A stretch of DNA of 22,287 nucleotides, taken from NCBI GenBank assembly GCA_964515235.1, contig CAZEVO010000030.1, positions 1-22,287 on the forward strand, given 5' to 3'. Position 1 is the first letter of the stretch; each line of letters starts with the position of its first letter. The notes under the pieces were generated by a model. It had not been told where the DNA came from and did not search any database. It saw only the letters and a program-made list of their open reading frames with translations. The position numbers and the translations under genes are program-made. This document shows, piece by piece, positions 6,766 to 15,333 of the stretch. This DNA is from OPU3-GD-OMZ sp964515235. Lineage in GTDB: Bacteria; Pseudomonadota; Gammaproteobacteria; Methylococcales; Methylomonadaceae.

Positions 6766-9617
6766 TTAATGACGACCTAGCGACACGAAGACTTTATTCT
6801 ACCGACGCTTCTATTTATGAGGAACTTCCACAATCAGTCGCTTTTCCTAAAAACACAAAAGAGTGTGTCGCTCTAGTTAAAGCGGCAAGCAAAAATAAAA
6901 CGCCGTTGATCTTTCGAGCAGCCGGTACCAGTATTGCTGGGCAATGTGTCGGCGGTGGTCAAATTGTTGATGTTTCGAGGTTCTTGACCGGTATTTTAGG
7001 TGAACCTAAAAACCATACCATTAAGGTGCAACCGGGCGTTATTCACAGCGATTTAAACTCATTTTTAAAACCGTTTAATCTTAAATTTGCGCCTGAAATT
7101 TCAACCTCTAATCGCTGTATGATCGGCGGGATGATCGGTAACAATGCTGCTGGCAGTCATTCGGTGGTTTACGGCACCACACGGGAGAATGTAGTTACCA
7201 TTGAGGCGCTCTTAAGCGATGGCAGTGTGGTCGAATTTGGACCAATGACTGACGATGAACTAAGTGCAAAATGTACGCTTAAAACACTGGAGGGGGAAAT
7301 CTATCGAACCGTTACCGGTGTTATCAAGCAACACCGGGCCCAAATTTTAAAGAGTTACCCTAAGCCTGAAATTATTCGCCGAAATACCGGTTACCCGTTA
7401 GATGTTTTAGCGAAAGGTCAACCCTGGGTTAAGAGCGGTCCGAAATTTAATTTAGCGTCTTTTTTATGCGGCAGTGAAGGCACGCTGGCCTTAACGCTTT
7501 CAGCCACGCTTAAGCTAGTTGAAATTCCCAAAGTCAAAGGACTTGCCTGTATTCATTTTTCATCGCTCGAACAAGCGATGGCGGCAACCTCTGCGATTTT
7601 AAAGCATCAGCCGGCAGCGATTGAGTTGATGGATAAAAGGCTGTTAGCGTTAACCGAAAATCATATCGCGCATCGGTCTAATCGGCAATGGATTGAAGGC
7701 GCGCCCGAGGCGGTTTTAGCGGTTGAGTTTTTTTGCGATTCAGATGCTGAAATTACAGCATGTTTTAAAAAATTAATAGCTGATCTTAAACAACGTCAAT
7801 TAGGCTACGCCTACCCTGTTATTGCAAAGGAAAATGTAGCTAAAGTCTGGGCGATTCGAAAAGCAGGCTTAGGCTTGTTGATGGGTGTTGGCCAATTAAA
7901 AAAACCGATTGCTGTAATAGAAGATAGCGCCGTTGCACCGAGTGATTTACTGAGCTATACAACAGCGATTAGCGCCATTATGGCGCGCGAGAAGATTAAC
8001 TGTGTCTACTACGGTCATGCTTCGGTGGGGTTGTTGCATTTGCGTCCTGAGTTGGATTTGGCCAAAGCTGAAGACCGGTTGCTATTTACGACATTGGCTG
8101 AACAAATCGCTGATTTAGTCAAAAGTTTTAGTGGTTCTTTATCCGGCGAACATGGCGATGGACGCCTTCGAGGCCCTTTTTTGGAAAAGATGGTTGGGGC
8201 TGAACTCTACAAATCCCATTTGGAAATAAAAAAAACCTTTGATCCGGGTGCTATTTTTAATCCCGGTAAAATTTTAACTACAGAGGCCATTGACCAACCT
8301 CTTCGGGTTTCAAAATCTGGTCTTCAATGGCAAGGTGAAACAGGGTTTGACTGGACTAGTGGCCTAGGGCTTCCTGCAGTGGTTAATAAGTGTAATGGTG
8401 CGGCAGTCTGTCGTAAAAGCGCTGGTGATGGGATGCTTTGTCCATCGTACCACGCCACAGGGGAGGAACTTTATAATCCCCGAGGGCGCTCAAACCTGCT
8501 TCGTTTTTTATTGCGCTCAGGGAATGACTTTAAACAAGAATTGTTAAACCCAGCCTTAGTCAAATCGATGGACTATTGCTTGTCGTGTAAGGCTTGTCAA
8601 TCTGAGTGCCCTGCAAGCGTTGATATGGCGCGGTTAAAGGTCGAATATTTATACCAGCGTAGGCTTAACCATGGCTTATCGTTTAAAGATCGGTTAGTAC
8701 GTTTTTACCCCTACTTTTTAAAGTGGGGTTCTATTGTTCCAGTGTTCTTCAATAAGCTGCAAAACAATGTTTTTTTTAAGAAAATAGTAGGTGTTTCACC
8801 ACAGCGTCAATTACCTGACTTTCCTCTAGTGCCTGGCATAAAAGAGATTGAAGCGTCGCTAAAGGTACAAAGAGGTAAGCGAAATGTGATTTTGCTGGTT
8901 GATATTTTTAACCAATACCAAAGTCCACAGGTGTCAAGTGATGCATTAAGGTTTTTGCAAGCACTGGGTCTTACAGTGCACCCTATTTTAATGAAAGCAT
9001 CTCCTCGGTTATTAATTAGTCAAGGATTGTTACCCGAGGCCAAGGTTGCATTGAATCAATTACAAGAACAACTCAAGGGCTTGCCTTCTGACTTTCCGAT
9101 TATTGGTCTTGAACCTTCTGAGTTATTGGTTTTACGGGATGAATTAGCTGATTTAGTCACTAGAGATGAAAAAGTTCATGGCCTGCAATTAAAAGAGCGG
9201 GCGCTGTTGTTGGAAGAGTTTTTGGCCCAAAATATTTTTGATAAACAGATAGAAATTCAACAATTTAAATCTAAGTTCAAAAAAGATCCTATTACTGTTG
9301 CGATTCATCACCATTGCCATCAAAAAGCATTGGTAGGCATAGAACCTACAAGATTTTTATTTGAAATTTTACCTGGAGTGCGTTTTAAAAACTTAAGAAC
9401 AGGGTGTTGTGGCATGGCAGGTCAATTTGGATATGAGAACCCAGAATTGTCAGAAAAAGTGGCTAAAACTAGTTTTCTACCTGAGATTTTTACATTGGAC
9501 AAGGAAAGTCTTTTAATTGCATCAGGGTTCAGTTGCAGAGCACAGGCAGATATACTGACTCAGATCAAGTCGGTACATTTGGCAACTTTTTTAGTGAGTC
9601 GTTTAAATGTCGATTAG
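6723..9617 (+). CDS. FAD-linked oxidase / Fe-S / CCG-domain D-2-hydroxyacid dehydrogenase (Dld/YdiJ-like)
   Basis: This very large single-chain oxidoreductase (about 965 residues from GTG 6723) joins three modules. First is a vanillyl-alcohol-oxidase-type FAD domain, with FRAAGTSIAGQ, IGGMIGNNAAGSHS and GSEGTLAL, and ending SGEHGDGR...FNPGKIL. Next is an Fe-S segment with CNGAAVCRK...LCPSYHAT and a CLSCKACQSECP cluster (codons 8577-8609). Last is a GlpC-like C-terminal region whose second cysteine-rich motif is TGCCGMAGQFGYE (CC codons 9405-9410). Relatives oxidise D-lactate, D-2-hydroxyglutarate or glycolate and pass electrons to the respiratory chain; which substrate applies here is not decided. 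The start is unclear. Family resemblance begins before the mutase stop, so GTG 6723 is given; TTG 6672 with a weak GGAA, TTG 6744 and GTG 6759 are alternatives. Every option overlaps the mutase gene, implying coupled translation. Confidence 0.88.
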   Translation: MYSVNGKLAGGVVLVNDDLATRRLYSTDASIYEELPQSVAFPKNTKECVALVKAASKNKTPLIFRAAGTSIAGQCVGGGQIVDVSRFLTGILGEPKNHTIKVQPGVIHSDLNSFLKPFNLKFAPEISTSNRCMIGGMIGNNAAGSHSVVYGTTRENVVTIEALLSDGSVVEFGPMTDDELSAKCTLKTLEGEIYRTVTGVIKQHRAQILKSYPKPEIIRRNTGYPLDVLAKGQPWVKSGPKFNLASFLCGSEGTLALTLSATLKLVEIPKVKGLACIHFSSLEQAMAATSAILKHQPAAIELMDKRLLALTENHIAHRSNRQWIEGAPEAVLAVEFFCDSDAEITACFKKLIADLKQRQLGYAYPVIAKENVAKVWAIRKAGLGLLMGVGQLKKPIAVIEDSAVAPSDLLSYTTAISAIMAREKINCVYYGHASVGLLHLRPELDLAKAEDRLLFTTLAEQIADLVKSFSGSLSGEHGDGRLRGPFLEKMVGAELYKSHLEIKKTFDPGAIFNPGKILTTEAIDQPLRVSKSGLQWQGETGFDWTSGLGLPAVVNKCNGAAVCRKSAGDGMLCPSYHATGEELYNPRGRSNLLRFLLRSGNDFKQELLNPALVKSMDYCLSCKACQSECPASVDMARLKVEYLYQRRLNHGLSFKDRLVRFYPYFLKWGSIVPVFFNKLQNNVFFKKIVGVSPQRQLPDFPLVPGIKEIEASLKVQRGKRNVILLVDIFNQYQSPQVSSDALRFLQALGLTVHPILMKASPRLLISQGLLPEAKVALNQLQEQLKGLPSDFPIIGLEPSELLVLRDELADLVTRDEKVHGLQLKERALLLEEFLAQNIFDKQIEIQQFKSKFKKDPITVAIHHHCHQKALVGIEPTRFLFEILPGVRFKNLRTGCCGMAGQFGYENPELSEKVAKTSFLPEIFTLDKESLLIASGFSCRAQADILTQIKSVHLATFLVSRLNVD

Positions 9618-9664
9618 CTATATGGTTTTGTTTCGATCTTTAAAGTTAGTCTTTGTTCATGGGG
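9618..9664. other. Short gap between convergent genes
   Basis: Only 47 bases separate the convergent hydroxyacid dehydrogenase and efflux pump genes. It is T-rich on the plus strand, but I see no stable hairpin that would make a clear bidirectional terminator. Confidence 0.3.
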
Positions 9665-12600
9665 TTATTTTTGATTAATGTGATTTTGAAAGCGACCGTA
9701 ATGCAACAAGATAGTTGGCAGGATTAAAAGGTTTAAAACCGTTGAGGTGACTAAACCGCCAATAATAATTGCTGCCATCGGTCCCATGATTTCACGGCCA
9801 GCATTGTCGCTGTTAATCGCTAACGGTAACATCGCTAAAATAGTCACTAAAGCAGTCATTAAGATCGAAGGTAGGCGCTGCTGCGCACCTAATAATACGG
9901 TGTCAAAATTCCACGGATGATTTTCTTGTTGTACTAATTGTTGGTAGTGCGAAATAAGCATAATACTGTTTCTAACGGTAATGCCAAACAGAGTAATAAA
10001 ACCAACGACCGAGCCAATCGATAAGGTTGCTCCGGTGATCAAAACTGCCACGACGCCACCAATGAGAGAGAAAGGAATATTAGCTAAAGTAAGTAAAGTT
10101 AGGCGTGTACTTCCTAGCGCTAAATAAATCAGCAGTAAAATACCGGCGCTGGCGAGTAGTGAATACAGTATAAGTTCTTCCCTAGCCTTGTTTTGGGCTA
10201 TGGCCGAACCGGTAAACTCAGGGTAGTTGGTGTTATCAAATACAATCTCTTGAAAGATTTTATTTTTAAGTTTTTTGATAAAGCCACCGAGGTCGCTACT
10301 GTTGACATGACAGGTCACAGTTTGCAGACGTTGCGCACCTTGGTGCAAAATATTGTAACGGCCGGTGGTAGTGGAGACCGTTGCCAGTTCTCCTAGAGGA
10401 ATCAGGGCGCCGCTTGCACTTCGAATAGGGAGTTGGCTGATTAAATGAGGTTGTTCTTTGAGTCTTGGGTGCAGATTAACGACAATATCATAGGTTTGAT
10501 AGCCTGATAATCCTTGGCCGACCTGTGCGCCATGGTAAGCGGTGCTAATCGTTTGTGAAACTTGTTGTGGACTAATTCCCCAAAGGGTTAATTGGTCAAG
10601 GTTTAGTTGAATAGATAAAGTTGGCGCAGCAGAAGTTGAGCGTAGTTGGATATCGCTGGCCTCTGGAAAGCTAGCCATAATATCAGCAATGTGTTGAGCT
10701 TTTAAATTCAAGGTGTTTAAATTGTTACCATAGAGGTTAACGACTACGGGTGCCGTGTACCCTGAGATGGTTTCATCCACTCGTTCAATTAAAAAGGTAT
10801 TAGCTTCATATAAAATACCGGGGAAGGCCGCGAGGGTTTCACGAAGTTGGTCCAAAACAGTTTGCTGACTTGCTCCTGAAAGGGGGGCTAAGCGGACTTC
10901 AAATTCACTGTAATGACTGCCATAGGTATCAGCACCGCGTTCGGCACGTCCAGCCCATTGGGAGACGGACTCAATGCCGTCAATAGCTTTTATTTGTTGG
11001 GTTAGTTGCTGGCCGATTCGGATTGATTCAGTCAGAGATGTTCCCGGGATGCTGGTTGTATGAACGATATAGTGGCCTTCTCGAAGTTCAGGTAAGAATT
11101 TGGTCCCTAAACTTAAAAGCACTAAAGAACCAATTAAACAGGTACTGACTGAAAGGGCAATTAATGGTTTTGAGTGTTGACTGATATACGTTAGCAAGCG
11201 GTGATAACGTGGCTGTAGATAGTTGATAACGGGGGGTGTCGGTGTTTGGCGAGTGGTATTCTTAAGTAGCGCAAAACATAGAGCCGGTGTCAGGGTTAGA
11301 GCAACTAACAGCGACATTAAAATGGCACTGATATAAGCAATCCCTAAGGGGGCAAAAAGGCGGCCAGCAACACCATCGAGTGTTAATAGGGGAACAAAAG
11401 CTAAGGCGACAATAAAACTGGCATAAACCACTGAACTTCGAACTTCCATGGAAGCTTTGTAAATGACGTTGAGAATGGGTAGTGGGTGTTCTAATTGTTG
11501 GTTTTCACGAAGCCGTCGAAAAATATTTTCGGTATCAATAATGGCGTCATCGACGACTTCACCTAACGCAATGGCTAATCCGCCTAGGACCATGATATTT
11601 AGGTTGATGTGAGCTTCCAGTAAAACAATCGCTGCCATGATGAGTGATAAAGGCAAAGCAACGGCTGATATCAGAGCTGTCCTGCTGTTGTAGAGGAAAC
11701 AATAGAGCACTAAAATGACAAAGAAACTACCGAGTATCAGATGGCCAGTGATATTTTTAAGAGAGGTTTCAATGTAATCCGCAGGGCGAAACAAGGGGTT
11801 GTGAAAGTCTATATTTTGTTGCGTAAATAAGGGCTCAAATTCAACCAGTGCTTTTTCAACAGCTCTAGAAACTGATAGCGTATTTGCCCCATATTGGCCA
11901 ATCACCATCAATACAATGCCTTCTTGACCACCAACTTGTGCTGCGCCAATCGCTGGAGCCGGGGCGTAGTCGACATTAGCTACATCACCTAAGAGTAGAG
12001 GATGTCCTTTTATGGTTTTAATGACGATTTTTTTTAGTTGTTCAGGGCGTTGTGGAAGACCTTGAATGTTAAGGGTAAAGCGTTGGTTGGTATTTTCGAT
12101 AAAACCTGCTTGAGTACTATGGGAGGAAAGTGTTGCTGCTGCAGTAATATTATTGATGCTTAGGTCATAGTGGAGTAAACGTTCGGGCAGAATTTGAATC
12201 TGTAGTTGCTTGATTGCACCGCCAAATACATTGACATCGGCAACGCCAGGGACGGTTAAAATTTTTGGAATTATGGTCCAGTCGACTAATGTTCTTAATG
12301 CCATTAAATCTTTTTCAGAGGATGTTAAGCCGAGTGTTAGAACGGTCGCTGAAGATGAAGAGAGCGGAACGGGTACCGGCATTTGTACATGACTTGGGAG
12401 TTTACCTTTAAGACTAGCTAAACGTTCGCTGATTAGTTGCCGGTTACGGTAGATATCGGTTTTTTCATTAAATAAGGCGGTGACGATCGATAGGCCTTGT
12501 ATAGACTCTGAGCGGGTTGTCGTTAAGCCCATTAGACCAGACAGAGCTGTTTCAATTGGCGTGCTGACTTGAATTTCAACCTGCTCAGCTGAAAAACCCG

Positions 12601-12760
12601 GTGCTTCCGTTTGAATAACGACCTGTTTGGGAGAGAACTCCGGAAAAATATCCAGTCCTGCAGTTGAGAGTCGATAGCCGCCATAAGCCAATAGGATAAT
12701 ACTCAATGCAATAACAACACTGAAAAAGCGGATTGAACTGCGAACCAGAAAAGCTAGCAT
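9665..12760 (-). CDS. RND efflux pump permease, heavy-metal (CzcA/CusA-like) class
   Basis: The 1031-residue protein has the usual RND design: a first membrane helix at about 12-32, a large periplasmic porter loop, a block of helices from about 338, a second periplasmic loop and a C-terminal helix block. The proton-relay helix reads GEVVDDAIIDTEN (400-412, with D404, D405 and E411), the acidic pattern of the metal-exporting branch, not the multidrug AcrB branch. The second porter region reads GRAERGADTYGSHYSEFEV. I do not see the methionine ladder that marks CusA copper/silver pumps, so the substrate may be another divalent metal or something else. It is driven by the proton-motive force in the inner membrane. 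Its ATG lies six bases after the stop of the adaptor gene, so the two form an operon. No TolC-like outer-membrane partner is encoded in the window. Confidence 0.92.
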   Translation of the reverse strand: MLAFLVRSSIRFFSVVIALSIILLAYGGYRLSTAGLDIFPEFSPKQVVIQTEAPGFSAEQVEIQVSTPIETALSGLMGLTTTRSESIQGLSIVTALFNEKTDIYRNRQLISERLASLKGKLPSHVQMPVPVPLSSSSATVLTLGLTSSEKDLMALRTLVDWTIIPKILTVPGVADVNVFGGAIKQLQIQILPERLLHYDLSINNITAAATLSSHSTQAGFIENTNQRFTLNIQGLPQRPEQLKKIVIKTIKGHPLLLGDVANVDYAPAPAIGAAQVGGQEGIVLMVIGQYGANTLSVSRAVEKALVEFEPLFTQQNIDFHNPLFRPADYIETSLKNITGHLILGSFFVILVLYCFLYNSRTALISAVALPLSLIMAAIVLLEAHINLNIMVLGGLAIALGEVVDDAIIDTENIFRRLRENQQLEHPLPILNVIYKASMEVRSSVVYASFIVALAFVPLLTLDGVAGRLFAPLGIAYISAILMSLLVALTLTPALCFALLKNTTRQTPTPPVINYLQPRYHRLLTYISQHSKPLIALSVSTCLIGSLVLLSLGTKFLPELREGHYIVHTTSIPGTSLTESIRIGQQLTQQIKAIDGIESVSQWAGRAERGADTYGSHYSEFEVRLAPLSGASQQTVLDQLRETLAAFPGILYEANTFLIERVDETISGYTAPVVVNLYGNNLNTLNLKAQHIADIMASFPEASDIQLRSTSAAPTLSIQLNLDQLTLWGISPQQVSQTISTAYHGAQVGQGLSGYQTYDIVVNLHPRLKEQPHLISQLPIRSASGALIPLGELATVSTTTGRYNILHQGAQRLQTVTCHVNSSDLGGFIKKLKNKIFQEIVFDNTNYPEFTGSAIAQNKAREELILYSLLASAGILLLIYLALGSTRLTLLTLANIPFSLIGGVVAVLITGATLSIGSVVGFITLFGITVRNSIMLISHYQQLVQQENHPWNFDTVLLGAQQRLPSILMTALVTILAMLPLAINSDNAGREIMGPMAAIIIGGLVTSTVLNLLILPTILLHYGRFQNHINQK

Positions 12761-12766
12761 TGGCGA

Positions 12767-13750
12767 TCAATCGTCATCATCTTCTTCAGGAATACCGCTT
12801 TTAAATTCCTCGGAAAAAAGCATTTGAGCTCCTCGCACCACAACGCCATCGTATTTAGATAAGTCATCAGTAACCAGTACACCTCCAAAAACCGGGAGGT
12901 CAATTGAGATCAATTGTCTGCTAAAAGTTGATAACCCTTGTTTAAGATAAATAAAATGTTGACCGAGGTGGTGAATAATTGCAGATTCGGGAATGATGAA
13001 CCCACTGATCGCTTGTTGAACCAAAGGAACAAAAGCCACTAAGGGTTGGTTAGGAAAAAACGTTGGTTCTATCGTTTGGTAAAAAAATCGTAATCCTGAA
13101 TTTAAGTTATTTGCAATGGGGTTGCTGTCAATTAAGGTAGCAGATACCGCGGCTTTTCGATTACTGTTGTGGGCTATGAAAATCGTGCTTGGCATTGGGT
13201 TGTTGGTGTTACCTGGTCGGTCAATATATAAAAAAAGTTGAGGAGGTTCAGGAAAAGGGGTCTTGGGCTTTTTCTTTAAATTAATGAGTCTGGAGACAAT
13301 GACCTTGCCCCATTGAGCTTCAGCACGGCGCCGAAAGGCTTTCAAGGTGATGTTTTCAGCAAACCATTGGGTTTTCACTGCTTCTTGGTGAAGTTGGCTG
13401 TGTTGTGTTTTAGCGAGTTGTTTTTTAGTATAAGTTGCTTTTAATTGGGCGAGTTGTTGGAAATAATGGCTTTGAAAATCTAAGAGGTCCGCTTGGGACA
13501 CTGTCCGGCCATAATAGAGCGCTTCTGGTTGATGTGTGGTTTGAGAAAGAGCCTGAATACTAATACCAGCATCTTTTTGTAATTGTGGATTTATGTTTAG
13601 GTTATTAAAAATAGTAGATGTATGATCAATATTGTCATCAAAGTCGTCGTCATTGCTTTGAACACTTGGGCAAAGCAAGGTCAAAAATAAAATTCCAATA
13701 AAGACATTATTAACCACACGAGGTGAATTGAATCCTTTGACTGGGGACAT
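12767..13750 (-). CDS. RND periplasmic adaptor (membrane-fusion-like) protein with acidic ends
   Basis: This 327-residue protein precedes the pump gene and most likely links it to an outer-membrane channel. A signal peptide is visible (charged start, hydrophobic stretch at about 15-30, likely cut after VQS at 30-32). A central region rich in Gln, Ala and Lys (about 85-140) could form the alpha-helical hairpin. The C-terminal half has beta-rich adaptor features such as QAISGFIIPESAIIHHLGQHFIYL and ends in GVVVRGAQMLFSEEF. It is shorter than classic CusB/CzcB adaptors. Both mature ends are strongly acidic: NDDDFDDNIDH just after the signal peptide and EEDDDD as the last residues. Such patches could bind metal ions, but that is inference. 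The adaptor call rests mainly on gene order and weak motifs. Confidence 0.75.
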   Translation of the reverse strand: MSPVKGFNSPRVVNNVFIGILFLTLLCPSVQSNDDDFDDNIDHTSTIFNNLNINPQLQKDAGISIQALSQTTHQPEALYYGRTVSQADLLDFQSHYFQQLAQLKATYTKKQLAKTQHSQLHQEAVKTQWFAENITLKAFRRRAEAQWGKVIVSRLINLKKKPKTPFPEPPQLFLYIDRPGNTNNPMPSTIFIAHNSNRKAAVSATLIDSNPIANNLNSGLRFFYQTIEPTFFPNQPLVAFVPLVQQAISGFIIPESAIIHHLGQHFIYLKQGLSTFSRQLISIDLPVFGGVLVTDDLSKYDGVVVRGAQMLFSEEFKSGIPEEDDDD

Positions 13751-13923
13751 AAGTGCTTTAAGAACGAATAAATACTCACCAGTATAAGTTATCCATCAAT
13801 ATCATGCACCCTAAGGTATTAAAGATTTAATGGTGAAATATTTTAAAACAGTAGACTCACTATTATGAAGGTGATTGTCTGTATAATGGTGTTTTTTAAT
13901 AGTGATGAAAGAGTGAAGGGCTT
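13751..13923. other. Divergent control region between the efflux operon and gcvH
   Basis: This AT-rich spacer of 173 bases must carry the promoter of the minus-strand adaptor-pump pair and that of the plus-strand gcvH. The gcvH -10 is listed separately. For the efflux side a TATACT-like box (complement of about 13783-13788) can be read, without a recognisable -35 at normal spacing. Confidence 0.4.
13882..13887 (+). promoter_or_regulatory. Candidate -10 box of gcvH
   Basis: A perfect TATAAT lies 36 bases before the gcvH ATG, followed by an AAGGG ribosome site at 13916-13920. The -35 position is poor (ACTATT region), which suggests an activator or a weak promoter. Confidence 0.5.
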
Positions 13924-14307
13924 ATGAGCGATTTTCCCGAAAATTTAAAGTATGCAACATCGCATGAATGGTCAGCACTAGAAGATGGCAATCTGGTCCG
14001 GATTGGTATTACCGATTTTGCGCAGGAAGAACTCGGTGATTTGGTTTTTGTTGAATTACCGGAAGCCGGCAAAAAGGTTTCGGCAGGAGATGTGTGCGCC
14101 GTAGTGGAATCTGTCAAAGCCGCTTCAGATCTTTATAGTCCGGTAACCGGTGAAGTGATGGAAAGTAATCAAGCGGTCATCGATGAGCCTGAATTGGTAA
14201 ATGATGATGCTTATGGAACGTGGTTGTTTTGTATAAAAGCCGATGACACCACTGAATTGGAAAAGTTGATGAATGCTGACGAATACGAGCAGATGATTAA
14301 CGAGTAA
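13924..14307 (+). CDS. gcvH: Glycine cleavage system H protein
   Basis: The 127-residue lipoyl carrier is full length and highly typical. It starts with ENLKYATSHEW, has GDLVFVELPEAGKKV, and carries the lipoylation Lys in ESVKAASD (K65), followed by SPVTGEV and the C-terminal DDAYGTWLF. H protein shuttles the aminomethyl group between the P, T and L proteins in glycine breakdown. In many bacteria it is also involved in passing on lipoyl groups. No gcvT or gcvP lies in this window; the gene stands alone between its own promoter-like box and an intrinsic terminator at 14337-14369. Either gcvTP is elsewhere on the chromosome or this copy serves mainly in lipoyl relay. Confidence 0.96.
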   Translation: MSDFPENLKYATSHEWSALEDGNLVRIGITDFAQEELGDLVFVELPEAGKKVSAGDVCAVVESVKAASDLYSPVTGEVMESNQAVIDEPELVNDDAYGTWLFCIKADDTTELEKLMNADEYEQMINE

Positions 14308-14336
14308 TTTTTTATTGATCGGTACTGTTTTCAATG

Positions 14337-14369
14337 CGGCAGGATTTTTTAAGCCTTCCGTCTTTTTTT
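14337..14369 (+). terminator. Intrinsic terminator after gcvH
   Basis: CGGCAGG (14337-14343) pairs with CCTTCCG (14354-14360), with one C/T mismatch, around a 10-base loop. TCTTTTTTT follows at once (14361-14369). It is placed 30 bases after the gcvH stop and before the kinase start, so it should end or reduce gcvH read-through. Confidence 0.65.
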
Positions 14370-14397
14370 GAATCTTTTAATCATGGAGTTGACAGGG

Positions 14398-15333
14398 ATG
14401 AGTGCATTGATCTGTGGATCACTGGCCTTTGATACCATTATGGTATTTCAGGATAAATTTAAGAATCATATTCTAGCGGATAAAGTCCACATGTTAAGTG
14501 TTGCCTTTTTGGTGCCGGAATTACGCCGTGAATTTGGCGGTTGTGCTGGCAATATTGCTTACAATTTAAAGCTCCTCGGAGAAGAGCCGCTAATGATGGC
14601 GACTGCAGGTCAGGATTTTGAGCCTTACCAGCAATGGTTAGAGCAGTGCGGTATTCGAACGGATTATATAAAAACACTTGAAGGGCAGTACACCGCACAA
14701 GCCTATATCACGACCGATGAAGACGATAATCAGATTACTGCCTTTCACCCCGGTGCAATGAATGAAGCACATCTTAATCCGATTACAGCAGTGACTGAGC
14801 GCATTCAAATTGGTATCGTTTCACCGGACGGTAAAATAGGCATGCAGCAACATGCAGAACAATTTGTGGAGGCAGGTATTGAATTTATTTTTGACCCCGG
14901 ACAAGGCTTGCCAATGTTTGATGGCGCTGAATTGACAGCATTTCTAGAACAAGCGACATGGGTCACTTTGAACGATTATGAAGCACAGTTGATGCAAGAG
15001 CGTACGGGTTTATCATTAGAGGCCATGGCCGAACAAGTGAAAGCCTTAATTGTCACGCAAGGTGGGGAAGGGTCAATTATTTATACCGAAGGCGATGTGA
15101 TTAATATACCGGCGGCTCCTGTTAGTGTACTCCAAGACCCAACTGGGTGTGGTGATGCTTATCGTGCGGGATTATTGTATGGCTTGATGAATAATATGGA
15201 TTGGGCAACCACAGGACGTATTGCTTCGTTGTTGGGAGCGATAAAAATTGAGCAAAAAGGAACTCAAAATCATCGGTTTTCGATTGCTGAATTTAAAGCC
15301 CGTTATCAACAAAGTTTTGGACAATCATTTTGA
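14398..15333 (+). CDS. PfkB-family carbohydrate/nucleoside kinase (adenosine-kinase-like)
   Basis: The 311-residue protein is a ribokinase-fold sugar or nucleoside kinase. The N-terminal strand reads ALICGSLAFDTIM, and the substrate-side glycine motif is FGGCAGNIAYNL. The ATP/anion-hole signature near the C-terminus is DPTGCGDAYRAG (from D247, catalytic base D253), a version of the usual DTTGAGDAF. The set of motifs resembles the group often labelled adenosine kinase or simply carbohydrate kinase, so the phosphate acceptor is uncertain. ATG 14398 is chosen because GGAG (14385-14388) lies nine bases before it. The upstream TTG at 14368 sits inside the gcvH terminator T-run and is unlikely. The stop codon overlaps the TTG start of mazG, so the two genes are coupled. 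Confidence 0.87.
   Translation: MSALICGSLAFDTIMVFQDKFKNHILADKVHMLSVAFLVPELRREFGGCAGNIAYNLKLLGEEPLMMATAGQDFEPYQQWLEQCGIRTDYIKTLEGQYTAQAYITTDEDDNQITAFHPGAMNEAHLNPITAVTERIQIGIVSPDGKIGMQQHAEQFVEAGIEFIFDPGQGLPMFDGAELTAFLEQATWVTLNDYEAQLMQERTGLSLEAMAEQVKALIVTQGGEGSIIYTEGDVINIPAAPVSVLQDPTGCGDAYRAGLLYGLMNNMDWATTGRIASLLGAIKIEQKGTQNHRFSIAEFKARYQQSFGQSF

Noticed and set aside
14125..14334. Antisense open frame opposite gcvH
   Set aside because: It is the shadow of a strongly conserved gene and has no protein-like composition of its own.
14368..14397. N-terminal extension of the PfkB kinase from a TTG
   Set aside because: The TTG lies in the T-run of the gcvH terminator, and a well-spaced GGAG precedes ATG 14398, where the conserved first strand begins.
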